Source of the DNA: Oscillospiraceae bacterium
GTDB taxonomy: Bacteria > Bacillota > Clostridia > Oscillospirales > Ruminococcaceae
Reading direction: 5' to 3'
Assembly: GCA_019424695.1 (NCBI GenBank)
Contig: JAHYZA010000009.1
Location: 124,001 to 188,000, forward strand
Length of the DNA: 64,000 nucleotides
The notes beneath the pieces are model-generated. The model saw only the letters and a list, made by a program, of their open reading frames with translations. It was not told where the DNA came from and ran no database searches. Shown one piece after another: positions 43,693 through 52,261 of the stretch (its first letter is position 1; each line of letters starts with the position of its first letter). The translations under genes were made by a program, and so were the position numbers.

Positions 43693-44502
43693 TTACATTG
43701 CCTCCACGATGCCGCGCACCAACTGCTGGAATACCGCGCCGCGCTGGTTGGCGATCTCGATGACCTCGTCGCCGGAAAGCCGCTTTCCCGCCATGCCGGC
43801 AGCCATGTTGGTGATCAGGCTCAGGCCCAGCACCGGCAGGCCGCAGTGGCTGGCCGCAATGGCTTCGGGGACGGTGCTCATACCGACCGCGTCGGCACCC
43901 AGGGTGCGGAAGGCGCGGATCTCGGCCGGGGTCTCAAAGCTGGGGCCCATGTACCCCAGATACACACCTTTCTGCAAAACGAGGTTGTGTTCGGCGGCCA
44001 CCTTCAGAGCGATTGCCTGCAGCTCCGGGGCGTAGACGTGGGTCATATCGCAGAAGCGAGGCCCGATGCGGTCATCGTTGGCACCGCGCAGCGGATTGGC
44101 CCCCATAAAGTTGATGTGATCGGTGATGAGCATGAAATCGCCCACATTGAAATCCCAGTTCACACCGCCGGCAGCGTTGGTCAGAATGAGGGCGCGGCAG
44201 CCCAGGGCCTTGAACACCCGCACAGGCAGCGCGATGGCACGCATGTCATGGCCTTCGTAGTAATGGAACCGTCCCTGCATGCACAGCACATTTTTGCCGC
44301 CCAGGCGTCCGGCCACAAAACGGCCGGCGTGCCCCGGCGCTGTGGATACCGGAAAACCCGGCACATCGCCGTAGGGGATGAAAACGGCGTCTTTGATTTC
44401 ATCGGCCAGACCGCCCAGTCCGGAACCCAGCACCAACGCCAGGTCGGGGGTAAAGGGGAGTTGCGCGCGCAGATAGGCGGCAGCGGTATCGACTTCTCTC
44501 AT
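43693..44502 (-). CDS. punA: Purine nucleoside phosphorylase (trimeric type)
   Basis: A 269-residue enzyme cleaving purine nucleosides with phosphate. LALVLGSGLGGLAD binds phosphate, MQGRFHYYEGHD and LILTNAAGGVNWDFNVGDFMLITDHINFMG are the central signatures, and GYMGPSFETPAEIRAF and MSTVPE complete the site. This matches the low-molecular-mass trimeric PNP used for inosine, guanosine and xanthosine. ATG 44502 with AGGAGG upstream is chosen over a frame open for 49 more codons. Confidence 0.93.
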   Translation of the reverse strand: MREVDTAAAYLRAQLPFTPDLALVLGSGLGGLADEIKDAVFIPYGDVPGFPVSTAPGHAGRFVAGRLGGKNVLCMQGRFHYYEGHDMRAIALPVRVFKALGCRALILTNAAGGVNWDFNVGDFMLITDHINFMGANPLRGANDDRIGPRFCDMTHVYAPELQAIALKVAAEHNLVLQKGVYLGYMGPSFETPAEIRAFRTLGADAVGMSTVPEAIAASHCGLPVLGLSLITNMAAGMAGKRLSGDEVIEIANQRGAVFQQLVRGIVEAM

Positions 44503-44530
44503 AAGGAACCTCCTGCGAGTTGTTGCCCTC

Positions 44531-44559
44531 ATTGTACCACCGGGCGGCCCGGTGCGCAA
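44531..44559 (-). promoter_or_regulatory. Promoter of the phosphorylase gene
   Basis: Minus strand: TTGCGC (44554-44559), 17 bp, extended -10 TGgTACAAT (hexamer 44531-44536). Confidence 0.6.
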
Positions 44560-44615
44560 GGAATAATACTTCTGCCGGATACATAGGCATACAAGAGGGA
44601 AAGGGGGACGGCATC

Positions 44616-45926
44616 GTGACAAGACGCAAGGTGTATCTGCAGAATGCAATGCTGCTCACAGCATCGGGACTGGTGCTGCGGATGCTGGGCATGGGGTTCC
44701 GGGTCGTCCTCTCGGCCTACCTGGGCGGAGAAGGCATGGGCCTGTATCAGTTGATTCTGGCGGTGTACATGGTATTCGTTTCGCTGGCCACGGCAGGCGT
44801 CAATGTGGCAGCCACCCGGCTGGCCGCACAAAGTCTGGCCCGCGGGCAGGGGATGGCCGCCACCCTGCGGGGCCTGTGCGCGGCAGCCCTTGCCTTCGGT
44901 ACCACGGCTATGGTGGTGCAGGCGGTGCTGGCCGGTCCGGCGGCACGGTTCCTGCTGCACGATGCCAGAGCCGAAACGGCGTTGCGCGTTCTGGCCCCCA
45001 GTTTGCCGTTTATGGCCGTGGCGGGGGCGCTGCGCGGGTGCTTTCTGGCCGCGCGCCGGGTCACGCCCAACGTGGTCGCCCAACTGATCGAGCAGCTGGT
45101 GCGTATGGCCGTAGCGGTGGCCGGGCTGCGGGTGATGGCCCAATGGGGGGCGGGCTACGGCTGCGCGGCGGTGGTGCTGGGCAATACGGTCTCGGAGAGC
45201 GTTTCCTGCTGCCTGATGCTGGTGTTTGCGGCCCGTATGCCGGAATTCGCCCGGCGCGGCCGGGAACCGCTGCATCCCTATACCCAGCGGGAACTTTATG
45301 AGATCGTACTGCCGGTGACGGGGAGTCGTCTTTTGAGCAGCGGTCTGCAGGCGGCGGAGAGCAGCCTGATCCCGCTGACCCTTTCGCTGTATACCGGCAG
45401 CCGTGCGGTGGCGATGACCCAATACGGAAATTTCAAGGGGATGGCATTGCCGCTGCTGTTTTTTCCATTCTCGGTGTTGTCGGCGCTGTCGGGATTGCTG
45501 ATGCCGGAAATCACCCGCGCCCATACCCGTGGTGACGGACAGGAAACCCGGCGGCTGATTCTGACGATGCTCAAACTGACAGGGGCGTTCTCGCTGGCGG
45601 CGGGAGCCTGTTTTGTGGCCTTTGGCCCGCAGCTGGCGCAGATCGTCTACCGGGATGCCGAGGTGGGCCGGTATGTGCAGGTGCTGGGCTTCGTGGCGCC
45701 GTTCATGTACCTCGAAAGCATGGTGGACGGCGTTCTCAAAGGATTGGGAGAGCAGCTGGCGACGTTCCGGTATTCGCTGGCGGATTCGGTGCTGCGTATT
45801 GCTGCCATTGCGCTGCTGCTGCCGCGGTACGGAATCATGGCGTTCCTGGGGATTATGATCGCGTCCAATCTGTTCACCTTTACCCTCAACACCCGGCGGA
45901 TGCTCCAAGTGGCCGCCAAGGCATAA
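44616..45926 (+). CDS. SpoVB/MurJ-like lipid flippase (MOP superfamily)
   Basis: A 436-residue membrane protein of about 12-14 helices. KVYLQNAMLLTASGLVLRMLGMGFRV near the N-terminus, YLGGEGMGLYQL and the FFPFSVLSALSGLLMPEI segment are typical of SpoVB (stage V sporulation protein B), a relative of Wzx and MurJ that flips lipid-linked sugars. Here the product may export a precursor for cortex or another wall polymer. The start is GTG 44616, about 9 nt after AAAGGGGG; the longer frame has no ribosome binding site. Confidence 0.85.
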   Translation: MTRRKVYLQNAMLLTASGLVLRMLGMGFRVVLSAYLGGEGMGLYQLILAVYMVFVSLATAGVNVAATRLAAQSLARGQGMAATLRGLCAAALAFGTTAMVVQAVLAGPAARFLLHDARAETALRVLAPSLPFMAVAGALRGCFLAARRVTPNVVAQLIEQLVRMAVAVAGLRVMAQWGAGYGCAAVVLGNTVSESVSCCLMLVFAARMPEFARRGREPLHPYTQRELYEIVLPVTGSRLLSSGLQAAESSLIPLTLSLYTGSRAVAMTQYGNFKGMALPLLFFPFSVLSALSGLLMPEITRAHTRGDGQETRRLILTMLKLTGAFSLAAGACFVAFGPQLAQIVYRDAEVGRYVQVLGFVAPFMYLESMVDGVLKGLGEQLATFRYSLADSVLRIAAIALLLPRYGIMAFLGIMIASNLFTFTLNTRRMLQVAAKA

Positions 45927-45929
45927 ACA

Positions 45930-45956
45930 AACGCCCCGCCGAAGCGGGGCGTTTTG
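45930..45956. terminator. Bidirectional terminator
   Basis: AACGCCCCGC-CGAA-GCGGGGCGTT, then TTG; on the other strand TGTTTATG follows. It lies between convergent genes. Confidence 0.85.
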
Positions 45957-45968
45957 TCTTCGAGGATT

Positions 45969-47744
45969 TTACAAGGTTTGTCCGCTGACAAGGCCGTTCC
46001 ACAAACGATAGTAGATGCCTTTCTTTGCCAGCAGTTCGGTGTGATTGCCTTCCTCCTCGATGCCGTCCTTGCCCAGCACGAGAATGCGGTCGGCATTCTG
46101 GATGGTGGTCAGGCGGTGGGCAATGGTCAGTGTGGTGCGGCCTTTGGCCAGCTTGTCCAGGCTTTGTCCCACCAGGATCTCGCTCTCGTTGTCCAGGGCG
46201 CTGGTGGCCTCGTCCAGCAGCAGGATGGACGGATTCTTCAAAAAGACCCGCGCAATGGCGATGCGCTGTTTCTGCCCGCCGCTGAGTTTGACCCCGCGCT
46301 CACCTACGTAGGTGTCGTACCCGTCTTTCAAGGCGCGCACAAAACCGTCGGCGCCGGCCAGCTGAGCGGCCTTTTCGATTTCCTCCCGGGTGGCACCGGG
46401 TTTGCCGTAGGCGATGTTTTCGGCAACCGTTCCGCTGAACAGATAGACATCCTGCTGTACCACGCCGATGGCCTCACGCAGACTGTGCAGTGTGACACGG
46501 CGTACATCCTGCCCGTCGATGAGAATTTCGCCACCGGTGACATCGTAAAACCGGGGAATCAGGTTGCACAGCGTGGTTTTGCCGCCGCCCGAAGGCCCCA
46601 CCAGCGCCAGACTTTCTCCCGGGCGGATGCGCAGATTCACGTGGCGCAGGACCTGGTTGTGGTCGTCAGGGTATTCAAAACTTACATCCCGGAATTCGAT
46701 GCCGCCTTCCCGCACCACAAGGGGGATGGCATCGGGAGCGTCGGCGATGGCCACCGGGGTGTCCATGATCTCAAGAAAACGCTCGATGCCGGTCATGCCG
46801 CGCTGGAACTGCTCGGCAAATTCCACGATGCGGCGGATGGTGGCAATGAGGGTAGAGACATACAGTACATACGCCACCAGGTCCCCGGCATTGATGGCGC
46901 CATAGACCAGGGCCAGGCCACCGGCCAGGATGACCACCAGATACATCAGGCCGTCGAACAGGCGGGTGGAGGTGTTGAAGGCGGCCATGGTGTGGTAGGT
47001 CAGGGTTTTGATGGTTTCAAAAGCGTGGTTGCCCTCGGCGAATTTTTCCCGTTCCTGTTCTTCGGCGGCAAAGGCTTTGACAACACGCTGGCCCAGCAGA
47101 CTGTCCTCGATGGTGGCGTTCAGTTCCCCAATCTGGAAGCGCTGCTGACGGAACCGGGCGCGGAGTTTCAGATTCAGGTACACCGAGACCACACCCATCA
47201 GGGGTACACAGGCAAAGACCACCAGGGTTAGCGGTACGCTGGCCTGGCAAAGAATCACGAAGGAAGCCACAATTTTGATGAAGGCAATGAAGAATTCTTC
47301 GGGGCAATGGTGGGCAAATTCCGTCACGTCAAACAGATCGTTGGTGATGCGCCCCATGATCTGGCCGACCTTGGTGTTGTTGTAGTAGGTGTGATCCAGC
47401 CGCAGCAGATGGTCGAAGGCGTCGCGGCGCATATCGGTTTCAATGTGCACGCCCATGATGTGGCCGATGCCGGACATGAAATAGCTGGCGGCGCCGTCGA
47501 TGAGCCGCAGAACAAAGTACAACAGGGCCAGTTTCAGCACGGCCTGCACCGTCAGGGCGGCGGCCTGGCCGGAAGCAGCATTGGTCAGGGTGCCCATAAT
47601 CTTGGGCAGCACGATGTCACACAGGGTGGTAAGGGCGGCACAGAACAGGTCAAAGAACAGAACGCCCTTGTATTTCATCAGATAGGGCAGAAAGCGGCGC
47701 AGCAGTTCCTGGCTGCCGCGGTGTTTGGTCCGGGAAGAATCCAT
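45969..47744 (-). CDS. ABC transporter, fused permease and ATPase (exporter type)
   Basis: A 591-residue half-transporter: six transmembrane helices (residues about 25-310) and a C-terminal ATPase with Walker A GPSGGGKTTLC, Q-loop VVQQDVYLF, signature LSGGQKQRIAIAR and Walker B ILLLDEATSALD. The MsbA/LmrA/BmrA-type architecture suggests export of a lipid, drug or peptide. It is a single half-transporter gene, so it probably acts as a homodimer. Substrate unknown. It is downstream of the surface SGNH protein and separated from it by a terminator. Confidence 0.92.
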   Translation of the reverse strand: MDSSRTKHRGSQELLRRFLPYLMKYKGVLFFDLFCAALTTLCDIVLPKIMGTLTNAASGQAAALTVQAVLKLALLYFVLRLIDGAASYFMSGIGHIMGVHIETDMRRDAFDHLLRLDHTYYNNTKVGQIMGRITNDLFDVTEFAHHCPEEFFIAFIKIVASFVILCQASVPLTLVVFACVPLMGVVSVYLNLKLRARFRQQRFQIGELNATIEDSLLGQRVVKAFAAEEQEREKFAEGNHAFETIKTLTYHTMAAFNTSTRLFDGLMYLVVILAGGLALVYGAINAGDLVAYVLYVSTLIATIRRIVEFAEQFQRGMTGIERFLEIMDTPVAIADAPDAIPLVVREGGIEFRDVSFEYPDDHNQVLRHVNLRIRPGESLALVGPSGGGKTTLCNLIPRFYDVTGGEILIDGQDVRRVTLHSLREAIGVVQQDVYLFSGTVAENIAYGKPGATREEIEKAAQLAGADGFVRALKDGYDTYVGERGVKLSGGQKQRIAIARVFLKNPSILLLDEATSALDNESEILVGQSLDKLAKGRTTLTIAHRLTTIQNADRILVLGKDGIEEEGNHTELLAKKGIYYRLWNGLVSGQTL

Positions 47745-47784
47745 ACAGAAAAAAACCTCTCTTTATGATGGCAATACACAAAAC

Positions 47785-47808
47785 GACCGCCCCCGCGGGG
47801 GAGCGGTC
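47785..47808 (-). terminator. Terminator of the SGNH hydrolase gene
   Basis: A GACCGC...GCGGTC palindrome with a CCCCC/GGGGG core; on the minus strand GTTTTGTG follows. Confidence 0.8.
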
Positions 47809-47857
47809 AAAAGTTGTCGGTTTGAACGGTCAAAAACTGCTGAAGGACAAAAGCAAA

Positions 47858-49732
47858 TCACGATTCCGGAGAAACTTCGGCTTCGGCAGGAACGTTTTCC
47901 GTGGCGGGGACCTCCTCAACGGAAGGCTCGGTGACCGGCGTTGCCTCCGGTGCCGGGTCGGGGGTCGTTTCCGAAGGCGTCTCAGGAGGTGTCTCGGGAG
48001 GTGTCTCGGGGGTGGGCGCAGCGGTAGGCTCTTCGGAAGGCACTACAGGTGTTTCCGCGGGAGGGGCAGGGGATTGCTCAGTGGGCTGGGGTGTCGGCTG
48101 TTCGGTGGGCTGTGGCGTGGCAGGAGCTGCCTGAAGCAGGGTGCCGCAGCGGCTGCATACGATACTGCCATCTGCCTGGGTCGTGGGGGCGTGCCCCAAA
48201 GCCTGCTGGCCGTAGGTGGTGGTCTGCGCGCCGCAGGAACACTGCAGTACAATGACTTCTGCCTCGGTACAGGTGGCCGGTGTGTCACTGACGACCTGGT
48301 TGTAGTCATGGGTATGCGCGATCGTCTCGCTCTTGGTCTGCCCGCAGCGGCGGCAGGTATAGACCATCTGATCGCCCTGCTGGCTGCCGCCGTCCCAGTC
48401 GTGCCCCAGAGCGGGAATCTCCTTCTCGATGACCTCGCCGCAGATGCTGCATTTATATTTGGCGCTGCCTGCGGTCAGGCAGGTGGGCGCTACCTGGGTG
48501 CCGCTCACTTCTACATAATTGTGCTCATGGGCATCGGCCTTGAAGTGCGCTGTCAGCACAACGCCGCCTGCGTTGGCATCGGCCGGCATAGTATACTGAA
48601 GGGTGGCGCTGCTGTAACTGCCGCCGGTGCTGGCCGTCCAGCCGGCAAATACAAAGCCCTCGTTGGGCACGGCGGTCACAGCGCTAGCGGTGCCGCCCTT
48701 CTTGACCATCTGGCTGGTGGAACCGGACAAGCTGCCGCCGTTGGTGGCTACGAATTCCAGCGGAACTTTGGCCCCCCGCACAGCGATGGGGTCCTGCGTG
48801 ATCAGGTTGGCCGGTACGCCATCGGGGGTGGGAATGGTGCCCAGCGGCTGCGGGCGCCGGTCCTCGGTTACATAGGCGTGGGTGCGCACATAATTGAAGT
48901 AGGCGGTGACGGCGACTTTGGACAGGTGCACGCCATCCGAGAGGGTATAGTCGGTCTTGGCCCAGCCGGTGGTGCTGTCGCGCAGCACTTCGGAGCTGTT
49001 CAGGAACTTGAATCCGTTCTCCTCGCACATCGTCACCAGGGCGGCGTTGTAGGCATCCACCTGAGTCATGGTCAGGTTGGTGTTCTCCCGCTGTTTGTCC
49101 AGCGGGGGAATGGCGCTGACGATGATATCGCAGTAAGGCCAGGCGGTCTGGATGGCCTGCAGCCCCTTTAAGTAGGTGGAGATAAAATTGGTGGCGTCGG
49201 TGGAAGTTCCTCCCAGATTGTTGGTGCCGTAACAGATGATGATGCGTTTGGGTTTGAGCATCGCGACGGCATCCGGTACGGTGTACATCGTCGAGGAACC
49301 CTTGAACTTCTCACATTTCAAAGAGGTGATGGCCCCGGCTCCCATACTGACAACGCCGATGTTGTTGTTCAGTGATGTGAATGCCTGGCCGGTTTCGTCG
49401 GCGTACATCAGGTAGCGCGCGGTGTTGGAATCCCCGATAAAGAGGGTCTCGTCCACGTAGCTGCGTCCGGCGTCTGCGCTCTGGGGGAGCACGGTCCCCA
49501 CCGCGGCAGTCTGCACCGCTGCATCGGCGGCGTCGGGGGTTTCCGCGGTTTCCGGGGAAGCGCTCTCGGCTGTTTCGGCGGTGGCCGGCACCGGTTCCTT
49601 TTCGGTGGAGGGGCGGCTAAGGGCAAAGATCAGCAGGAAGCAGAACACAACAATGGAAGCTGCGCAGCCCGCAGCCGTCCACAGCAATGTGCGGTTCCAC
49701 TGTTTAAAGGGCGGAAAGGATGGCATCTTCAT
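47858..49732 (-). CDS. Membrane-anchored SGNH/GDSL hydrolase with Cys-rich repeats and Pro-rich tail
   Basis: A 624-residue surface protein. A basic N-terminus and one transmembrane anchor (about residues 15-38) lead to a Ala/Glu/Thr linker, then an SGNH domain with FIGDSNTA (block I Ser), YGTNNLG (block III Asn) and SDGVHLS (Asp-His). An InlB-type repeat (GFVFAGWTAS) follows, then about four cysteine-pair repeats of the CSICGEVIEKEIPALGH kind and a Pro/Glu/Thr-rich tail from about residue 540. Substrate unknown; cell-wall polysaccharide esterase is the likeliest role. ATG 49732 follows AAGGAGTG. Confidence 0.85.
   Translation of the reverse strand: MKMPSFPPFKQWNRTLLWTAAGCAASIVVFCFLLIFALSRPSTEKEPVPATAETAESASPETAETPDAADAAVQTAAVGTVLPQSADAGRSYVDETLFIGDSNTARYLMYADETGQAFTSLNNNIGVVSMGAGAITSLKCEKFKGSSTMYTVPDAVAMLKPKRIIICYGTNNLGGTSTDATNFISTYLKGLQAIQTAWPYCDIIVSAIPPLDKQRENTNLTMTQVDAYNAALVTMCEENGFKFLNSSEVLRDSTTGWAKTDYTLSDGVHLSKVAVTAYFNYVRTHAYVTEDRRPQPLGTIPTPDGVPANLITQDPIAVRGAKVPLEFVATNGGSLSGSTSQMVKKGGTASAVTAVPNEGFVFAGWTASTGGSYSSATLQYTMPADANAGGVVLTAHFKADAHEHNYVEVSGTQVAPTCLTAGSAKYKCSICGEVIEKEIPALGHDWDGGSQQGDQMVYTCRRCGQTKSETIAHTHDYNQVVSDTPATCTEAEVIVLQCSCGAQTTTYGQQALGHAPTTQADGSIVCSRCGTLLQAAPATPQPTEQPTPQPTEQSPAPPAETPVVPSEEPTAAPTPETPPETPPETPSETTPDPAPEATPVTEPSVEEVPATENVPAEAEVSPES
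47976..48011 (-). repeat. Three 12 bp tandem repeats in the Pro-rich tail
   Basis: Units (as + strand) GGCGTCTCAGGA, GGTGTCTCGGGA and GGTGTCTCGGGG encode a repeated PPET unit of the surface protein tail. The in-frame unit allows copy number to change without frameshift. Confidence 0.75.
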
Positions 49733-49765
49733 CCTGAAACACTCCTTACAAAACCAATATAGCTA

Positions 49766-49794
49766 ATCATACACCATTTTACACGTCCACGCAA
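49766..49794 (-). promoter_or_regulatory. Promoter of the SGNH hydrolase gene
   Basis: Minus strand: TTGCGT (49789-49794), 17 bp, TATGAT (49766-49771). Confidence 0.65.
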
Positions 49795-49875
49795 ACCGAA
49801 AAGGCGGGAAAAAGACGCCTGAATCGATATTTTTACAACTTTCAGATGGATTTTTCACTTTTTTGCGCGGAGCCC

Positions 49876-49904
49876 TTGACTTTTGGCGGGGAATGCGGTA
49901 GACT
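49876..49904 (+). promoter_or_regulatory. Promoter of tRNA-Ala
   Basis: TTGACT (49876-49881), 17 bp, TAGACT (49899-49904). Confidence 0.65.
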
Positions 49905-49923
49905 AATCAGGTCGGAAAAATAT

Positions 49924-49999
49924 GGGCCTGTAGCTCAGTTGGGAGAGCGTTCGGTTCGCATCCGAGAGGTCAAGGGTTCGAATCCCTCCAGGTCCACCA
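49924..49999 (+). tRNA. tRNA-Ala (anticodon CGC)
   Basis: A 76 nt cloverleaf with acceptor GGGCCTG/CAGGTCC (one wobble), D-arm TAGCTCAGTTGGGAGAGC, anticodon loop TTCGCAT (anticodon CGC, codon GCG), T-loop TTCGAAT and encoded CCA. Confidence 0.95.
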
Positions 50000-50000
50000 G

Positions 50001-50037
50001 AAAAGATCCGCACTGCATGCAGTGCGGATCTTTTTTT
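50001..50037 (+). terminator. Terminator after tRNA-Ala
   Basis: A perfect palindrome AAAAGATCCGCACTGC...GCAGTGCGGATCTTTT with a run of seven T. Confidence 0.92.
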
Positions 50038-50102
50038 GTTTCCTGCGCAGGCTGAGCTTTCACCAAATTTTCTCATAAACCGTTCCCATTTTGCGTTTTT
50101 TG

Positions 50103-50111
50103 TGCTATACT
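50103..50111 (+). promoter_or_regulatory. Possible extended -10 promoter upstream of the Spo0A-like module
   Basis: TGcTATACT (hexamer 50106-50111) without a good -35. Together with the promoter at 50168 it would give two nested transcripts. I see no open frame between 50038 and 50273. Confidence 0.4.
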
Positions 50112-50167
50112 GAGCCAAAACAGATGTTTCTTGCGCTCCGCGTAGGAAAACGTAGGTTGCGTGTGGA

Positions 50168-50196
50168 TTGAATCCTTTCTCCGTTTGCCCTATAGT
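50168..50196 (+). promoter_or_regulatory. Promoter of the three-gene Spo0A-like module
   Basis: TTGAAT (50168-50173), 17 bp, TATAGT (50191-50196), about 70 nt upstream of the first start codon. Confidence 0.7.
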
Positions 50197-50273
50197 ACCT
50201 TACTAAAGAGGGACTGTACCGCGGCAGGCTCTCCGGACAATTCGGTTTTCTGATTGGGGAGGATGAAGGAGTT

Positions 50274-50555
50274 ATGGAACAAGCCGGACGGGAATATCTG
50301 GCCGTTTACCGACGGGATTTTTCAGAACTGGAAGGTCTGCAGCAGGCCGAGCAGGTGACGTATGCCCTGCGGCGTGTGAAAAATGCCCTGTGTTTTTATG
50401 CAAAGCGGCGAACGACTGCCCGGGAGGTTTCCTGCTGTTTGCATGGCGTGGATGAAGCGTTTGCGGGACGTTTGCTGTGCTATATGTATGAAAATGCCGT
50501 GGCGCCGGAGCAAGTCCCCGACGTGCTGCGGGATCTGTGCGGAACGGCGGTGTAA
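50274..50555 (+). CDS. Small protein of unknown function, first gene of a regulatory module
   Basis: A 93-residue protein, mostly helical by composition, with no signal peptide and no motif that I recognise. It has four cysteines (ALCFYAKRR, SCCLHGVDE, LLCYMYE, RDLCGTAV region). Ribosome binding site GAAGGAGTT lies just before ATG 50274. The gap of 59 nt to the Spo0A-like gene holds a small GGAGC/GCTCC hairpin. By position it may be an adaptor for the regulator or the HATPase, but that is a guess. Confidence 0.6.
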   Translation: MEQAGREYLAVYRRDFSELEGLQQAEQVTYALRRVKNALCFYAKRRTTAREVSCCLHGVDEAFAGRLLCYMYENAVAPEQVPDVLRDLCGTAV

Positions 50556-50614
50556 GGGCCATGCAGGGGACGTTGGAAAGGAGCCGCGGCGCTCCGAAAA
50601 AAGGAAGGACGACG

Positions 50615-51370
50615 ATGCAGCCGCTGACACAAAAGGAAACGGTGGTGGCGGTGTTTGTCACCGCTGCCCGCATGGAACGGGACTGCATCCGGCTGTATGC
50701 GCAGACGCACCCGGAAGTGCGCGCCGCGGCGGTTTTGTCCGGCGGGCGGGAGCTGCTGCAGCAATTGCGCAGCGGATTGTCGCCCCAGGTGCTGGTGGTG
50801 GACGTTTTGCTGGCAGATATGGGCGTCTTTTCCTTGATCGAGGCAGTGCATACGCTGCACCTGGACCCGGAACCGGTGATCCTTCTTACCGCGCCGGTGC
50901 CGGAACAGACAGCGGCCCGCCGTGCCATGCAGAGCTTCGGCGACTGCCAGATCCTGCTCAAGCCCTACCGGTTGAAAGAACTGTTCGACCAGGTTTATCT
51001 GCTGGGGGCCGGCGCCGATCAATACCGTTTGTATCGTGCGCGCGGATTCTGCCGGCGCTGCCTGCAACAGATGCACGCTGATCCGGCCATGAGCGGCTGC
51101 GATTATCTGGAACAGATGCTTCTTTATGCGTACACGGCGGAACGATCTTATACAGCTGCGGCACTGTATCAGATGGTGGCGCTGGAAAACGATACGCAGG
51201 AAGCCAGTGTGGCGGCTGCCATTATGCGGCTGTCCCGCAAGATGTGGCAGCAGGCGACGCCGCTGTACCGGGAACTGTGTTCGCGGTGCGGGCTGCCGGA
51301 AGATGCCATCTTGCCCAACGGGAAACTTTTAAAAGGTATGCTGGAATTGTTGCGGCGGGAGGTCGTGTAG
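50615..51370 (+). CDS. Spo0A-like response regulator with degenerate receiver
   Basis: 251 residues. The first 125 resemble a receiver: the phosphoacceptor-type D63 (VLVVDVLLADMG), T92 (LLTAPVP) and K116 (LLKPYRL) are present, but the acidic pair expected near residue 14 is replaced by VTAA, so Mg-dependent phosphorylation is doubtful. The C-terminal part has LYQMVALENDTQEASVAAAIMRLSRKMW split over residues 184-211, which follows the recognition-helix pattern of the Spo0A DNA-binding domain. ATG 50615 follows GGAAGG with 6 nt spacing; the open frame to 50537 is not used. It is followed 31 nt later by an HATPase gene. Confidence 0.7.
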   Translation: MQPLTQKETVVAVFVTAARMERDCIRLYAQTHPEVRAAAVLSGGRELLQQLRSGLSPQVLVVDVLLADMGVFSLIEAVHTLHLDPEPVILLTAPVPEQTAARRAMQSFGDCQILLKPYRLKELFDQVYLLGAGADQYRLYRARGFCRRCLQQMHADPAMSGCDYLEQMLLYAYTAERSYTAAALYQMVALENDTQEASVAAAIMRLSRKMWQQATPLYRELCSRCGLPEDAILPNGKLLKGMLELLRREVV

Positions 51371-51401
51371 ACGGCCGGGACCGGAAAGGAAGGAACGCAC
51401 C

Positions 51402-52211
51402 ATGCAGGCGAAGGAACAGGAACTGATGATGGCCCTGCGGGGAGGACTGCGGGGACGTTTCCGGCAGTCTTTCCACCTGCTGGAGAATGCCTTTGAGGTG
51501 CTGGATGACCGGATGGCCCGCTGTGTGACTCCCGAAGAATACGAAACCATCCGGCCCATTCTGGAACAGATCAGCGAGCAGATGGTGAGCCTTCAGCGTC
51601 TGGGGGAGCATGCGGCGGATGCGGCGATTGCGCCGGTGCTGCACCAGGCTTGTACACCGCGGCCCATGGATCTGCTGGGGCAGCTGCGGGAGCTGACCGG
51701 TATGCTGAACGAAATTCTGCTGCAGGAATCCGTAGATGCCTCGGTGCAGATGGAAACTGCGGGAAATCTGCCGGTTCTGCTGACGATGGGGGACGATACA
51801 CTGCTCAACGGGCTGCTGGCCAATCTTGTTTCCAATTCTCTGGCGGCGGGTACGCCGGTGCAGATCACGCTGTCCTGTGAACCGGGACGGCTGTGCTACC
51901 GGGACAACGGCCCCGGCCTGCCGGAAGATGCGGTGTCGCTGCTGGAAGGCGGCGTCTGGAGCAGCCGGCTGCTGGAGCAGGGCGGGCTGGGTTTGCCTTT
52001 GATCCGGGCCTATGCGGCAGCAATGGGATGGACTCTGACTGTGGAGAAAGGCGGCGGTACCTGCCTTTTCTTTACGCTGCCGCCTTGCGCGGTGGACCTG
52101 GGGGATATGGTGCTGGAATCCGCGGCAAAGACCCCGGTGCAGCGCCAACGCCGCCGTCAGGACCTCTGGCGGGAACTGCATCCCGTCCTGCCGAAAACGC
52201 CGGAAATATAA
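51402..52211 (+). CDS. Orphan histidine-kinase-like ATPase (HATPase_c), partner of the Spo0A-like gene
   Basis: 269 residues, soluble. The N-terminal part is a helical hairpin that could dimerise (RFRQSFHLLENAFEVLDD, then EQISEQMVSLQRLGEH) with His25 as the only well-placed histidine, without the usual HE-x-x-P context. The ATPase has N141/N145 (LLANLVSNSL), G1 DNGPGL at 168-173 and G2 GGLGLPL at 194-200. The tail is basic. It may be a kinase, phosphotransferase (Spo0B-like) or anti-regulator. ATG 51402 follows AAAGGAAGG. The terminator follows directly, so the module is three genes. Confidence 0.7.
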   Translation: MQAKEQELMMALRGGLRGRFRQSFHLLENAFEVLDDRMARCVTPEEYETIRPILEQISEQMVSLQRLGEHAADAAIAPVLHQACTPRPMDLLGQLRELTGMLNEILLQESVDASVQMETAGNLPVLLTMGDDTLLNGLLANLVSNSLAAGTPVQITLSCEPGRLCYRDNGPGLPEDAVSLLEGGVWSSRLLEQGGLGLPLIRAYAAAMGWTLTVEKGGGTCLFFTLPPCAVDLGDMVLESAAKTPVQRQRRRQDLWRELHPVLPKTPEI

Positions 52212-52220
52212 CCTTTACGG

Positions 52221-52251
52221 GCATCACCCAGGTGGGTGATGCTCTTTTTTT
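52221..52251 (+). terminator. Terminator of the Spo0A-like module
   Basis: GCATCACCC-AGGT-GGGTGATGC, then CTTTTTTT. Confidence 0.9.
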
Positions 52252-52261
52252 GCGGGGGCGC

